From Chloroflexota bacterium (GTDB lineage: Bacteria > Chloroflexota > Anaerolineae > Promineifilales > Promineifilaceae), in assembly GCA_024640485.1 (NCBI GenBank), contig JAHEEY010000317.1, positions 1 through 5,787 of the forward strand: DNA of 5,787 nucleotides, in the 5' to 3' direction. Positions within the stretch are counted from its first letter, which is position 1, and each line of letters opens with the position of its first letter. A program made the position numbers and the translations under genes. The notes below the pieces were generated by a model, which made no database searches, was not told the DNA's origin, and worked only from the letters and a program-made list of their open reading frames with translations. Positions 1 to 5,784 of this stretch are shown here, piece after piece.

Positions 1-777
1 GCCGGCAGCCGTTGGCAGCCGCCTATCTTTGGATTGGAAGTGAAGCCTGCCGGCTGGGACCCGGATCTGCTGGGCCGTATCCGCCGGCTGGGGCTTGACG
101 ACTATCTGCTGGACGACGGCGTCGGCTGGCCCGATCTGGTGGGGAACGCGGTCCTTTTCCGATTCGGCTATCTGGACGGTTTTTCCGATGCCCATCTGGA
201 ACAAATGGCTTCCTGGCGGCGGCAAGGGGCAATCTGGCTCAATCCGCCCCATTTCATGCTGGACAGCAAGGCGCTGATGGCTGCGCTGTCGCTGCCGGAC
301 GTGCGCCGGCGTCTGGCAGAAGCTGGAGACGGCCTGTTGGCCCAGCTGGATCGCTGCATACCCGAGACGGTTCTGCTCACCGAGGAGAGCGCCGTCAGGC
401 TCAGCCAGGATCGGCAGCGCTGGGTGCTGAAATATGCCGGCTTCGACGGCGGCCAGCTGGCTTGGGGCGGCCGCAGCCTGCGGCTGGGTGCCGAGCTCTC
501 CCAGGAAGCATGGCAGGATGCCCTTGTTGATGCACTGGCGCTGCCCTGGCCGGTGGTGGCCCAGGAGGCGGTGCCCACCTTAGCCGCCGACATCGATTAC
601 TGGGATGCCGACAACCAGCGCCGGCGGATGTCCGCTGGACGCAGCCGGCTGCGAGCTTTCTATTTGAGAGCGTCAAAGGGCGCCGTCCTGTGCGGTGCCC
701 ATGTCACCTTTTCCAATCAGGGCAGCGCCGTCTCCGAAGGGAGCGGGGCGGTGCAGGCGCCTGCATACTTCGTATAG
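1..777 (+). CDS. Partial (5' end off the window) circularly permuted ATP-grasp-like protein, C-terminal part
   Basis: The frame is open from base 1 to a TAG at 775-777, giving 258 visible residues, so the true start most likely lies upstream; the in-frame TTG at 34 has no ribosome site and is not a credible start. Three segments recall circularly permuted ATP-grasp enzymes (glutathionylspermidine-synthase-like ligases): an NPPHFMLDSKAL segment (241-276), matching the usual NP...DSKALLALL pattern; VLKYAGFDGG (424-453), a candidate nucleotide-binding lysine followed by a glycine loop; and VVAQEAV (553-573), resembling the conserved Q-E strand. Such enzymes use ATP to join a carboxylate to an amine through an acyl phosphate, probably in the cytosol. 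The substrate cannot be told. No signal peptide or membrane segment is visible in this part. It lies 88 bases before the methyltransferase gene on the same strand, so co-transcription is possible. The family call rests on motif resemblance only and the N-terminal half is unseen. Confidence 0.6.
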   Translation, partial: AGSRWQPPIFGLEVKPAGWDPDLLGRIRRLGLDDYLLDDGVGWPDLVGNAVLFRFGYLDGFSDAHLEQMASWRRQGAIWLNPPHFMLDSKALMAALSLPDVRRRLAEAGDGLLAQLDRCIPETVLLTEESAVRLSQDRQRWVLKYAGFDGGQLAWGGRSLRLGAELSQEAWQDALVDALALPWPVVAQEAVPTLAADIDYWDADNQRRRMSAGRSRLRAFYLRASKGAVLCGAHVTFSNQGSAVSEGSGAVQAPAYFV

Positions 778-853
778 CACCAGAATGGCAGGCGTGACTT
801 TGCAGGAGCAGGCCGTCATTGAACTATGGAAATGAAACCAGTTTAACCAATTT

Positions 854-858
854 GGAGG
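854..858 (+). promoter_or_regulatory. Ribosome binding site (GGAGG) deciding the methyltransferase start
   Basis: GGAGG is followed by two in-frame ATG codons, at 860 and 866. The first is only one base away, too close for initiation. The second is seven bases away, the usual spacing, so 866 is the better start. This removes two residues from the longest open frame. Confidence 0.8.
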
Positions 859-865
859 AATGATT

Positions 866-2392
866 ATGACCCGAGCCAACAGACGCCCGCCGCGCGAACG
901 TGAACGAATAATCCCCAACCACCTGCCCCCTGGACTGGAAGGCGGGCAGCTGAAAGTGCTGTCTGATGCCGATGTGCTGCGTATTCATGAGGCGGCGCTG
1001 TCCGTCTTGGAGCGGACCGGCGTCTACATCGAGGAGTCGGAATGCCGGCAGATCATGGAGAAAGGGGGCGCTCGGGTCGACAAGGCCGCTAATCGGGTCT
1101 ATCTGCCCCGGGAAATGGTGGAGTCGGCCATGAAGCTGGTTAATAAGGACGTCATCCTCTACAGCCAGGACGGCAAGAACGATCTGCATCTCAACGGCAA
1201 ACGGGTCCATCTGGGCACCGGCGGCGCCGCCGTCATCGTGGTTGATTTGGAAAGCGGCCAGGCTAGAGATTCCCGGCTGCGGGATCTGTACGACATCGGC
1301 CGGCTGATCAACGGGCTGAACAACATCCATTTCTTCCTGCGTCCCGTGGTGGCCCGCGACGTGGGCAACGACGACATCGATGTCAACACTTTCTACGCCT
1401 GCCTTGCCGGCACCACCAAGCACGTCATGGGCGGCTGCTACTTCCCCGAAAAGGTGGATGAAATCTTGAAGATGGGCAGCATTATCGCCGGGAGTCGGGA
1501 AGCGTTCCTGGCCCGCCCCTTCCTTTCATTCAATCTCTGCTGGATGGTCAGCCCCTTAAGGTTCGCCACCGAGACCACCGAGACCTTGACCAAAGCGGTC
1601 CGCGCCGGCATCCCGGTGGCCATGGTTTCCGCCCCCCAATCAGGGGCTACCTCGCCGGCGTCGCTTGTCGGTTCCCTGGTGCAGGTGGTCGCCGAAGAGC
1701 TGGCAGGGTTCACCTATGTGCAGCTGCTCCGCCCCGGACATCCGCTGCTGATGGGCGGCATGCCTCTGGTCTCCGACCTGCGCACCGGCAACATGAGCGG
1801 CGGCAACGCCGAGCTGGCCTTGATGAACGCCGCCTCCACCCAGATGACCCACTTCTACGGGGTGCCCATTTACAGCTCGTCCGCCCTGACCGACAGCAAG
1901 ATCCCCGACATCCAGGCCGGCTACGAAAAAGGGCTGACTACCGCCGTCCTGGCCCTGGCCGGCGCCGGCTACAATCATCACTCCGCCGGCATGTTGGAGT
2001 CGATGCTGGCGGTGGCCTATGAGCAGTACATTATCGACGACGAGATCAACGGGCTGGCCATGCGGCTGGTCAAAGGGATGGAAGTCACCGAAGAGTCGCT
2101 CTCCCTGGATGTTATCGACGAAGTGTGCCGCGGCGAAGGCCATTACCTGGGCCACAGCCAGACCCTGGCGATGATGGAGAGCGAATACCACTATCCCCAT
2201 ACCGCCGACCGGCAGACTCGGGCTGATTGGGAGAATGACGGCTCGCCCGACATGCGCGACCGGGCCAGGAAACGAGCCAGGGCGCTGCTGGCTGCCGCCG
2301 CCGCCAACCACATCTCGCCAGAGGTGGACGAACAGCTGCGGCAAGCGTTTAACATCAGGCTGCCGCGGAATGTCATGAAGCGCGGCGGCTAG
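866..2392 (+). CDS. Trimethylamine/betaine:corrinoid methyltransferase family protein (MttB superfamily, non-pyrrolysine)
   Basis: This 508-aa protein matches the MttB superfamily along its whole length (family members are about 480-510 aa). Family-like segments are the N-terminal LSDADVLRIHEAALSVLERTG (about 32-52), PQSGATSPASLVGSLVQVVAEELAG (257-281), the TDSKIPDIQAGYEK stretch (342-355) and AGMLES...YEQYIIDDEI (374-394). Members are cytosolic TIM-barrel enzymes that move a methyl group from a methylated amine, such as trimethylamine or glycine betaine, to a Co(I) corrinoid protein. True trimethylamine enzymes need an in-frame amber codon read as pyrrolysine. None interrupts this frame, so it belongs with the MtgB-like non-pyrrolysine members and its substrate is open: glycine betaine, another quaternary amine or an unknown compound. 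It ends in TAG, but the protein is already full length there. No corrinoid protein, reactivase or transporter gene adjoins it. A strong stem-loop follows. I am confident of the family, not the substrate; no gene symbol is given for that reason. Confidence 0.93.
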   Translation: MTRANRRPPRERERIIPNHLPPGLEGGQLKVLSDADVLRIHEAALSVLERTGVYIEESECRQIMEKGGARVDKAANRVYLPREMVESAMKLVNKDVILYSQDGKNDLHLNGKRVHLGTGGAAVIVVDLESGQARDSRLRDLYDIGRLINGLNNIHFFLRPVVARDVGNDDIDVNTFYACLAGTTKHVMGGCYFPEKVDEILKMGSIIAGSREAFLARPFLSFNLCWMVSPLRFATETTETLTKAVRAGIPVAMVSAPQSGATSPASLVGSLVQVVAEELAGFTYVQLLRPGHPLLMGGMPLVSDLRTGNMSGGNAELALMNAASTQMTHFYGVPIYSSSALTDSKIPDIQAGYEKGLTTAVLALAGAGYNHHSAGMLESMLAVAYEQYIIDDEINGLAMRLVKGMEVTEESLSLDVIDEVCRGEGHYLGHSQTLAMMESEYHYPHTADRQTRADWENDGSPDMRDRARKRARALLAAAAANHISPEVDEQLRQAFNIRLPRNVMKRGG

Positions 2393-2423
2393 CATACATC
2401 ATTGGTTTCAAGCGGCTGCTGCA

Positions 2424-2456
2424 CAGGCATAGAACGCCAGGTTCTATGCCTGGTTT
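2424..2456 (+). terminator. Stem-loop terminator candidate after the methyltransferase gene
   Basis: A perfect 12-bp inverted repeat (arms 2424-2435 and 2441-2452, sequence CAGGCATAGAAC and its complement) encloses a 5-base loop, GCCAG, 32 bases after the TAG. Only a short T run follows (GTTTC, 2453-2457), so it is a strong stem with a weak tail. It may act as an intrinsic terminator or as a 3'-end stabilising hairpin. The stem itself is unmistakable; its function is inferred from position. Confidence 0.65.
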
Positions 2457-2522
2457 CATGTGTCCGTCGCTGTTTGCGATGATGATGCATCCGCGTCGAT
2501 TATTTGAAAAATCTCATCTTGG

Positions 2523-2551
2523 TTGACAAGTAATCGCCGATATTCTACGCT
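2523..2551 (+). promoter_or_regulatory. Sigma-70-like promoter candidate for the small zinc-knuckle gene
   Basis: A perfect TTGACA (-35, 2523-2528) is followed after 17 bases by TACGCT (2546-2551), which matches the -10 consensus at its first two and last positions. The surrounding sequence (2505-2560) is A/T-richer than the genes around it. Transcription would begin near 2558 and leave a leader of about 155 bases. The -10 is imperfect, so this is a moderate call. Confidence 0.45.
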
Positions 2552-2564
2552 GTTTCTAAGCGTA

Positions 2565-2605
2565 TAGACCGGCCGCATCCCCAGCATTCCCCATCGGTCT
2601 AGACC
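2565..2605 (+). repeat. Inverted repeat and overlapping palindrome in the leader
   Basis: TAGACCG (2565-2571) pairs with CGGTCTA (2595-2601) across 23 bases. The right arm also forms a perfect 10-bp palindrome, GGTCTAGACC (2596-2605), so the TAGACC unit occurs at 2565 and 2600 in the same direction. The set could be a protein-binding operator just downstream of the predicted promoter, or alternative RNA pairings. The repeats are read directly; the role is a guess. Confidence 0.45.
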
Positions 2606-2617
2606 CCGCTAACAGAT

Positions 2618-2640
2618 CGCCGCTGACGGCAGTCAGGGCG
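2618..2640 (+). repeat. Hairpin in the leader of the small zinc-knuckle gene
   Basis: CGCC (2618-2621), a bulged G (2622) and CTGAC (2623-2627) pair with GTCAG (2632-2636) and GGCG (2637-2640) around a GGCA loop, giving nine pairs with one bulge. It has no following T run, so it is not a standard terminator. It may be part of a folded 5' leader. Confidence 0.45.
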
Positions 2641-2664
2641 ACAAATGCATTAACAGTCGTCTGC

Positions 2665-2680
2665 CGGGCGCCCGCGCCCG
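2665..2680 (+). repeat. GC hairpin about 20 bases before the ribosome site
   Basis: CGGGCG (2665-2670) pairs with CGCCCG (2675-2680) around a CCCG loop, six G-C pairs. It sits 21 bases before the AAGGAG ribosome site, close enough that folding could affect translation, though such short GC stems also arise by chance in DNA of this composition. Confidence 0.35.
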
Positions 2681-2701
2681 ACGGATTTGAGGGTCCCAGT
2701 G

Positions 2702-2707
2702 AAGGAG
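2702..2707 (+). promoter_or_regulatory. Ribosome binding site (AAGGAG) fixing the small gene's start at 2714
   Basis: AAGGAG lies six bases before the ATG at 2714. A longer frame could begin at TTG 2687, but that codon has no ribosome site and would place this motif inside the coding region, so the ATG is chosen. Confidence 0.8.
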
Positions 2708-2713
2708 AATTTG

Positions 2714-3016
2714 ATGTCACAATCCAGGATGGAGCTCCAGGCGATCATGGCGTCGCTGCCGGAATCCCTGCAGCAGCAGGTCGTCGATTACGCCCGATTC
2801 TTGTTGGAATCCGACGCCGCCAAAAGCGCCGGCAAGCCCAAATTCTACATCTGCCCGGTCTGCTTTGAAGCGGCCGAGGAGCGGCTGCGCTGCCACGACC
2901 ATCTGATGGTCCCCTGTAACGCCGAGCGCAAGGAAGATTGCCGCCCGGTGATAGATGCGGACGGCCGTCTGAAATCGCCAGCCCCGCGCTGGTTCGCTTC
3001 TTTGCTCAGCGCCTAG
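2714..3016 (+). CDS. Small protein with an N-terminal helical segment (DUF2281-like) and a Cys/His zinc-knuckle cluster
   Basis: This is a 100-aa protein whose product I cannot name. Residues 6-32 (MELQAIMASLPESLQQQVVDYARFLLES) recall the short LPxxLQxEVxDFxxFL helix pair of DUF2281 and VapB-like antitoxin proteins. Residues 44-76 hold a likely metal site: CPVC (Cys47, Cys50), then Cys60-His61-x-His63, Cys68 and Cys76. The tail contains DADGRLKSPAPRWF (81-94), which looks like a conserved closing motif. There is no signal peptide or membrane segment, so it is probably cytosolic. No toxin gene sits next to it, so an antitoxin role is unsupported; a zinc-binding regulatory or protein-interaction role is equally possible. 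It has its own predicted promoter and long leader, and ends 12 bases from the oppositely directed recQ stop. The good ribosome site and codon pattern make it a real gene; the function is unknown. Confidence 0.8.
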   Translation: MSQSRMELQAIMASLPESLQQQVVDYARFLLESDAAKSAGKPKFYICPVCFEAAEERLRCHDHLMVPCNAERKEDCRPVIDADGRLKSPAPRWFASLLSA

Positions 3017-3028
3017 CGCCCCCCGGCT

Positions 3029-5533
3029 CTACAGCTCGCCGCCCAACTTCCAGCCGCTGAAGTCGTCTTCCGCTGCCGGGCCGGATGCGCCCAGGAACGC
3101 CTGGATCACCGGCCGGAACAGGGGGACGTATTTTTCCAGCTTGGCCTCACCCACGCCGTACACTTCTACGAAATCAGCGTCCGTCTGCGGCAGCCGCGCC
3201 GCCATGTCCACCAGCGTGCGGTCCGAGAAGATCACATACGGGGGCACGTTGTTCGCTTTGGCCAGCTCCAGCCGTTTGGCCCGCAGCCGTTCGAACAAGG
3301 CCCGATCATACGCCCCTTCTTGCCCGCCCCGTTTAGCCGGCGGCGCCGGCCGCGACCGCACCGGCGGCACCGCCATCACCGTCCCGCCGCGCAGCGCTTC
3401 GTACCCATCTTCAGTCATCCGCAGGCTGCCGTAGCTCATATCCTGCTTCAGCAGCCCCAATTGGATGAACTGATGCCCCAACTGCTGCCACTCCTTCTTG
3501 CTGTACTCTTTGCCCACCCCATAGGTGGAGAGCCGGTCGTGCCCCTTGGAGCGGACCTTCTGTGACTGAGAGCCGCGGAGCACGTCGATGATATGGCTCA
3601 TGCCGAAATACTCGCCGGTACGGATGACGCAGGATAGGAATTTCTGCGCCTGGATACTCACGTCCGCCACCGCTTCATGTTCCATGGTGCAGATGTCGCA
3701 GGTGTCGCAGGCCGCTTCCGGGGCTGCTTCGCCGAAATAGGTCAGCAGCGGCCGCCGCCGGCACACTTTGCTGTTGGCGAACTGGATCATCGCCTCCAGC
3801 CGCATCTGGGCCCCCCGCCGCTGGTCGGGGTCATTTTGGCTGATGAAATATTTGACCGTTTCTACATCGCTGTAGCTGAACAGCAGCAGGCAGTCCGCCG
3901 GCAGCCCGTCTCGGCCTGCCCGGCCGATCTGCTGGTAGTAGCTCTCCAGGTTTTTGGGCAAATCGTAATGGATGATGAAGCGGACGTTGGACTTGTCGAT
4001 CCCCATGCCGAAAGCGACGGTGGCCACCATAATGATCGATTCTTCAAAGCTGAAGCGGCGCTGATTTTCCCGGCGTACTTCGTCATCCAGCCCGGCGTGG
4101 TAAGGCAGCGCCGAAAAGCCGCGGCGGCACAGCTGGTCGGTGACGTTTTCCACCTGCCGCCGGGTGCTGCAGTAGATGATCCCCGATTCGTCCTGGTGTT
4201 TGCGCAGGAAGGTCAGCGTCTGGGCGATCCCTTCCGTTTTCGGCTCTACTGACAGGAATAAGTTCTCCCGGTTGAAGCTGGCCACGAACTCATTGCTGGC
4301 ATCGATGCCCATAATGGAGGCGATATCTTCGCGCACCTGCTCTGTCGCCGTGGCAGTCACCGCCAGGCAGACCGCACCCGGCAGCCGCCGGCGGACATCG
4401 GCCAGCTGGCGGTATTCCGGGCGGAAATCATGCCCCCATTCCGAGATGCAGTGGGCTTCATCGATGGTCAAACAGGCCGCCTGGCACCCTTCCAACAGCG
4501 CCAACGTCTCCTGGCGCAGCAGCGTCTCCGGGGCCACATAGAGCAGCTTCACCTGATTCTGACGGATCTGGGAGACGGTCCAGCCGTACTCCTCATAGCT
4601 GAGGCTGCTGTTCAGATAGACCGCCGCCACCCCCAGCTGGCGCAGCTGTTCCACCTGGTCCTGCATCAGCGAGATCAGCGGCGAGACCACCACGGTCATC
4701 CCCGGGAACATCAGCGCCGGCAGCTGGTAGCAGAGGGATTTGCCGCTGCCGGTCGGCATGATCGCCAGCGAGTCTTTGTGGGCCAGCACATTCTCGATAA
4801 TCCGCGGCTGCAGCGAGCGCAGCTGGTCGTAGCCGAACACCCGCTTCAGCAGCTTGAGGGCGGTGGACATCTCCAGATCGGCTGCCGGCGGGTTTTCCGG
4901 CAGCGGCTCAGGGGTGGTTTCCACCGGCTCCCAGCTGGGAAGGGCGCCGTTGTACCAGCCGCATAGGGTCAGCGGAAAGCGGGGTTCTGCGCCGTCACCT
5001 GCTGACGGCCCCAATGAGACGCACAGCAGTGTCCCTGCCGGTATGGTGGGCAGGGACGGCTCGAACCCCGTGTACAGCAGCCTGCCGCCGTTCTCGCCAG
5101 GGTACTGGTAGGTCACCTGCTCGTCCTGTTCCAGCCGGCTCAGCGGCTGGTCGGCGCTCCAGAACTGGGCGCTCCGATCCGGCAGCCCGTTCTCCTGGCT
5201 GAGACTCAGCAGGCCAGAGCCGTCAGCCTGGCACAGTCCCTCGAACAGCGCCTCCGGACCGCCGCTGATTGGCGGCATCTGGTATTGGATGAACCCCTCC
5301 AAATCTTCGATCGGCGGCAGCTGCCGCCGCGACGAGGCCACCACATCCTGCCCATGGGGGGGTACGGCTGAGGGCGCGGCTTCCGCGCTGATCTCCCACA
5401 CCTCACCGATCTGGAAAGCGGGTTCTGGACTGTTCTCTGGTTCGATGATCCGGACCGATCGGCCGTCAAAGGTCAAGGCGCCCACAGCGGCGCCGCCGTC
5501 CATCCGAGTTTTTGCGACGATAACTACTTTCAT
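3029..5533 (-). CDS. recQ: RecQ-family ATP-dependent DNA helicase with an extra N-terminal dual OB-like domain
   Basis: RecQ unwinds DNA 3' to 5' using ATP in recombination, fork repair and loop removal. In this 834-aa protein, residues 225-618 carry the helicase core: motif 0 FGYDQLRSLQ (233-242), Walker A MPTGSGKS (259-266), DEAH (358-361) with the RecQ aromatic loop CISEWGHDFRPEY (362-374), TATAT motif III (393-397), motif V VAFGMGIDKSN (506-516) and motif VI QQIGRAGRDG (534-543). Cys591, 609, 612 and 615 form the zinc site. A winged-helix (RQC) region follows (about 620-715, with KGHDRLSTYGVG), then a Pro/Arg linker and an HRDC domain (742-815). About 200 extra N-terminal residues, absent from E. 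coli RecQ (about 610 aa), resemble a dual OB-like module (KVVIVAKTRMDGG at the start, PPHGQDVV at 58-65), joined by a Pro/Glu-rich linker (203-220). The ATG at 5533 follows GGGAGGA; an upstream TTG (5545) lacks support. No catalytic residue is missing. Confidence 0.96.
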   Translation of the reverse strand: MKVVIVAKTRMDGGAAVGALTFDGRSVRIIEPENSPEPAFQIGEVWEISAEAAPSAVPPHGQDVVASSRRQLPPIEDLEGFIQYQMPPISGGPEALFEGLCQADGSGLLSLSQENGLPDRSAQFWSADQPLSRLEQDEQVTYQYPGENGGRLLYTGFEPSLPTIPAGTLLCVSLGPSAGDGAEPRFPLTLCGWYNGALPSWEPVETTPEPLPENPPAADLEMSTALKLLKRVFGYDQLRSLQPRIIENVLAHKDSLAIMPTGSGKSLCYQLPALMFPGMTVVVSPLISLMQDQVEQLRQLGVAAVYLNSSLSYEEYGWTVSQIRQNQVKLLYVAPETLLRQETLALLEGCQAACLTIDEAHCISEWGHDFRPEYRQLADVRRRLPGAVCLAVTATATEQVREDIASIMGIDASNEFVASFNRENLFLSVEPKTEGIAQTLTFLRKHQDESGIIYCSTRRQVENVTDQLCRRGFSALPYHAGLDDEVRRENQRRFSFEESIIMVATVAFGMGIDKSNVRFIIHYDLPKNLESYYQQIGRAGRDGLPADCLLLFSYSDVETVKYFISQNDPDQRRGAQMRLEAMIQFANSKVCRRRPLLTYFGEAAPEAACDTCDICTMEHEAVADVSIQAQKFLSCVIRTGEYFGMSHIIDVLRGSQSQKVRSKGHDRLSTYGVGKEYSKKEWQQLGHQFIQLGLLKQDMSYGSLRMTEDGYEALRGGTVMAVPPVRSRPAPPAKRGGQEGAYDRALFERLRAKRLELAKANNVPPYVIFSDRTLVDMAARLPQTDADFVEVYGVGEAKLEKYVPLFRPVIQAFLGASGPAAEDDFSGWKLGGEL

Positions 5534-5536
5534 CTG

Positions 5537-5543
5537 TCCTCCC
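5537..5543 (-). promoter_or_regulatory. Ribosome binding site (GGGAGGA) deciding the recQ start
   Basis: On the minus strand GGGAGGA is followed by CAG and then the ATG at 5533-5531; its GGAGG core is four bases from the ATG. The alternative TTG at 5545-5543 would lie upstream of and overlapping this site, so the ATG is the start. Confidence 0.85.
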
Positions 5544-5559
5544 AATGACCGGAACCAGC

Positions 5560-5571
5560 GCCCAGCTGGGC
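5560..5571. repeat. 12-bp perfect palindrome upstream of recQ
   Basis: GCCCAGCTGGGC reads the same on both strands. It begins 26 bases upstream of the recQ ATG, where an operator could block transcription or ribosome access. It shares a CAGCTG centre with the palindrome at 5612-5627. It could bind a dimeric regulator; no known operator consensus is recognised. Confidence 0.5.
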
Positions 5572-5611
5572 ACGATTCCCTTCATGGGTTTGCTTGGTTT
5601 TGATTGGCGCT

Positions 5612-5627
5612 GCCGGCAGCTGCCGGC
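5612..5627. repeat. 16-bp perfect palindrome in the region upstream of recQ
   Basis: GCCGGCAGCTGCCGGC is a perfect palindrome with no spacer, also readable as two TGCCGGC-type units facing each other. It lies about 80 bases upstream of the recQ ATG and 54 bases, centre to centre, from the 12-bp palindrome, near five helical turns. This suits a pair of operator sites for recQ or for a divergent gene, but GC-rich words such as GCCGGC are common here. Confidence 0.5.
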
Positions 5628-5778
5628 GTTCCCTGGCTCCGTCTTCGATGGGCTTGATAGGGGAGCCGCACAGCCGGTAATTGTAAAGCAAAACGGCCGC
5701 CCGCGCATGAGCCGGAGCCGTTGGTGACCAGGCGGCGATCAAATGAAATGTGCTCCCAACAGCCATCGGCCCTTACTA

Positions 5779-5784
5779 GAGGAG
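5779..5784 (+). promoter_or_regulatory. Shine-Dalgarno-like sequence at the right edge
   Basis: GAGGAG followed by AAA ends the window. It has the form of a ribosome site for a plus-strand gene starting a few bases past the edge, which would make 5534-5787 a divergent intergenic region shared with recQ. The start codon is not visible, so this is inference. Confidence 0.4.

Larger units (their letters stand above)
2393..2713. other. Gene-free interval: terminator, then promoter and structured leader
   Basis: This 321-base stretch between the methyltransferase and the small zinc-knuckle gene has no convincing coding frame and no recognisable tRNA or known RNA gene. The left part (2424-2452) is a strong stem-loop closing the upstream gene. 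The stretch 2457-2522 shows nothing clear. From 2523 on there is a sigma-70-like promoter, then about 155 bases with several inverted repeats, ending in a ribosome site. The division of labour is inferred from order and base pairing. Confidence 0.6.

Noticed and set aside
819..847. Promoter-like TTGAAC-N17-TTTAAC before the methyltransferase
   Set aside because: Both boxes match only four of six positions, and transcription would start at about the ribosome site, leaving almost no leader.
1640..2395. Long open frame of 251 residues on the minus strand opposite the methyltransferase
   Set aside because: It is Gly/His/Gln-rich composition typical of the antisense of a GC-rich gene, lacks a ribosome site and has no recognisable domain; the plus-strand gene is certain.
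2390..2482. Possible amber readthrough of the methyltransferase (TAG at 2390, next in-frame stop TGA at 2480)
   Set aside because: The protein is already full family length at the TAG, the extension would add only about 30 Cys-rich, low-quality residues, and it would pass through the strong stem-loop.
3009..3019. GCGC-CTA-GCGC mini-hairpin between the convergent stops as a shared terminator
   Set aside because: Only four base pairs with a three-base loop and no T run on either strand; too weak to support.
3677..4966. Plus-strand open frames (191 and 178 residues) opposite recQ
   Set aside because: They are the antisense shadow of conserved helicase motifs, rich in His/Gln/Arg, with no family resemblance.
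5654..5683. TTGATA (5654-5659) as a plus-strand -35 box for a gene beyond the right edge
   Set aside because: The -35 is good, but at 17-18 bases spacing the -10 is GTAATT or TAATTG, a poor match; kept only as a possibility.
5545..5727. A 60-residue plus-strand frame upstream of recQ, and overlapping minus-strand frames at 5466-5766
   Set aside because: No ribosome site, no recognisable features, and the plus-strand frame spans the palindromes of the intergenic region.
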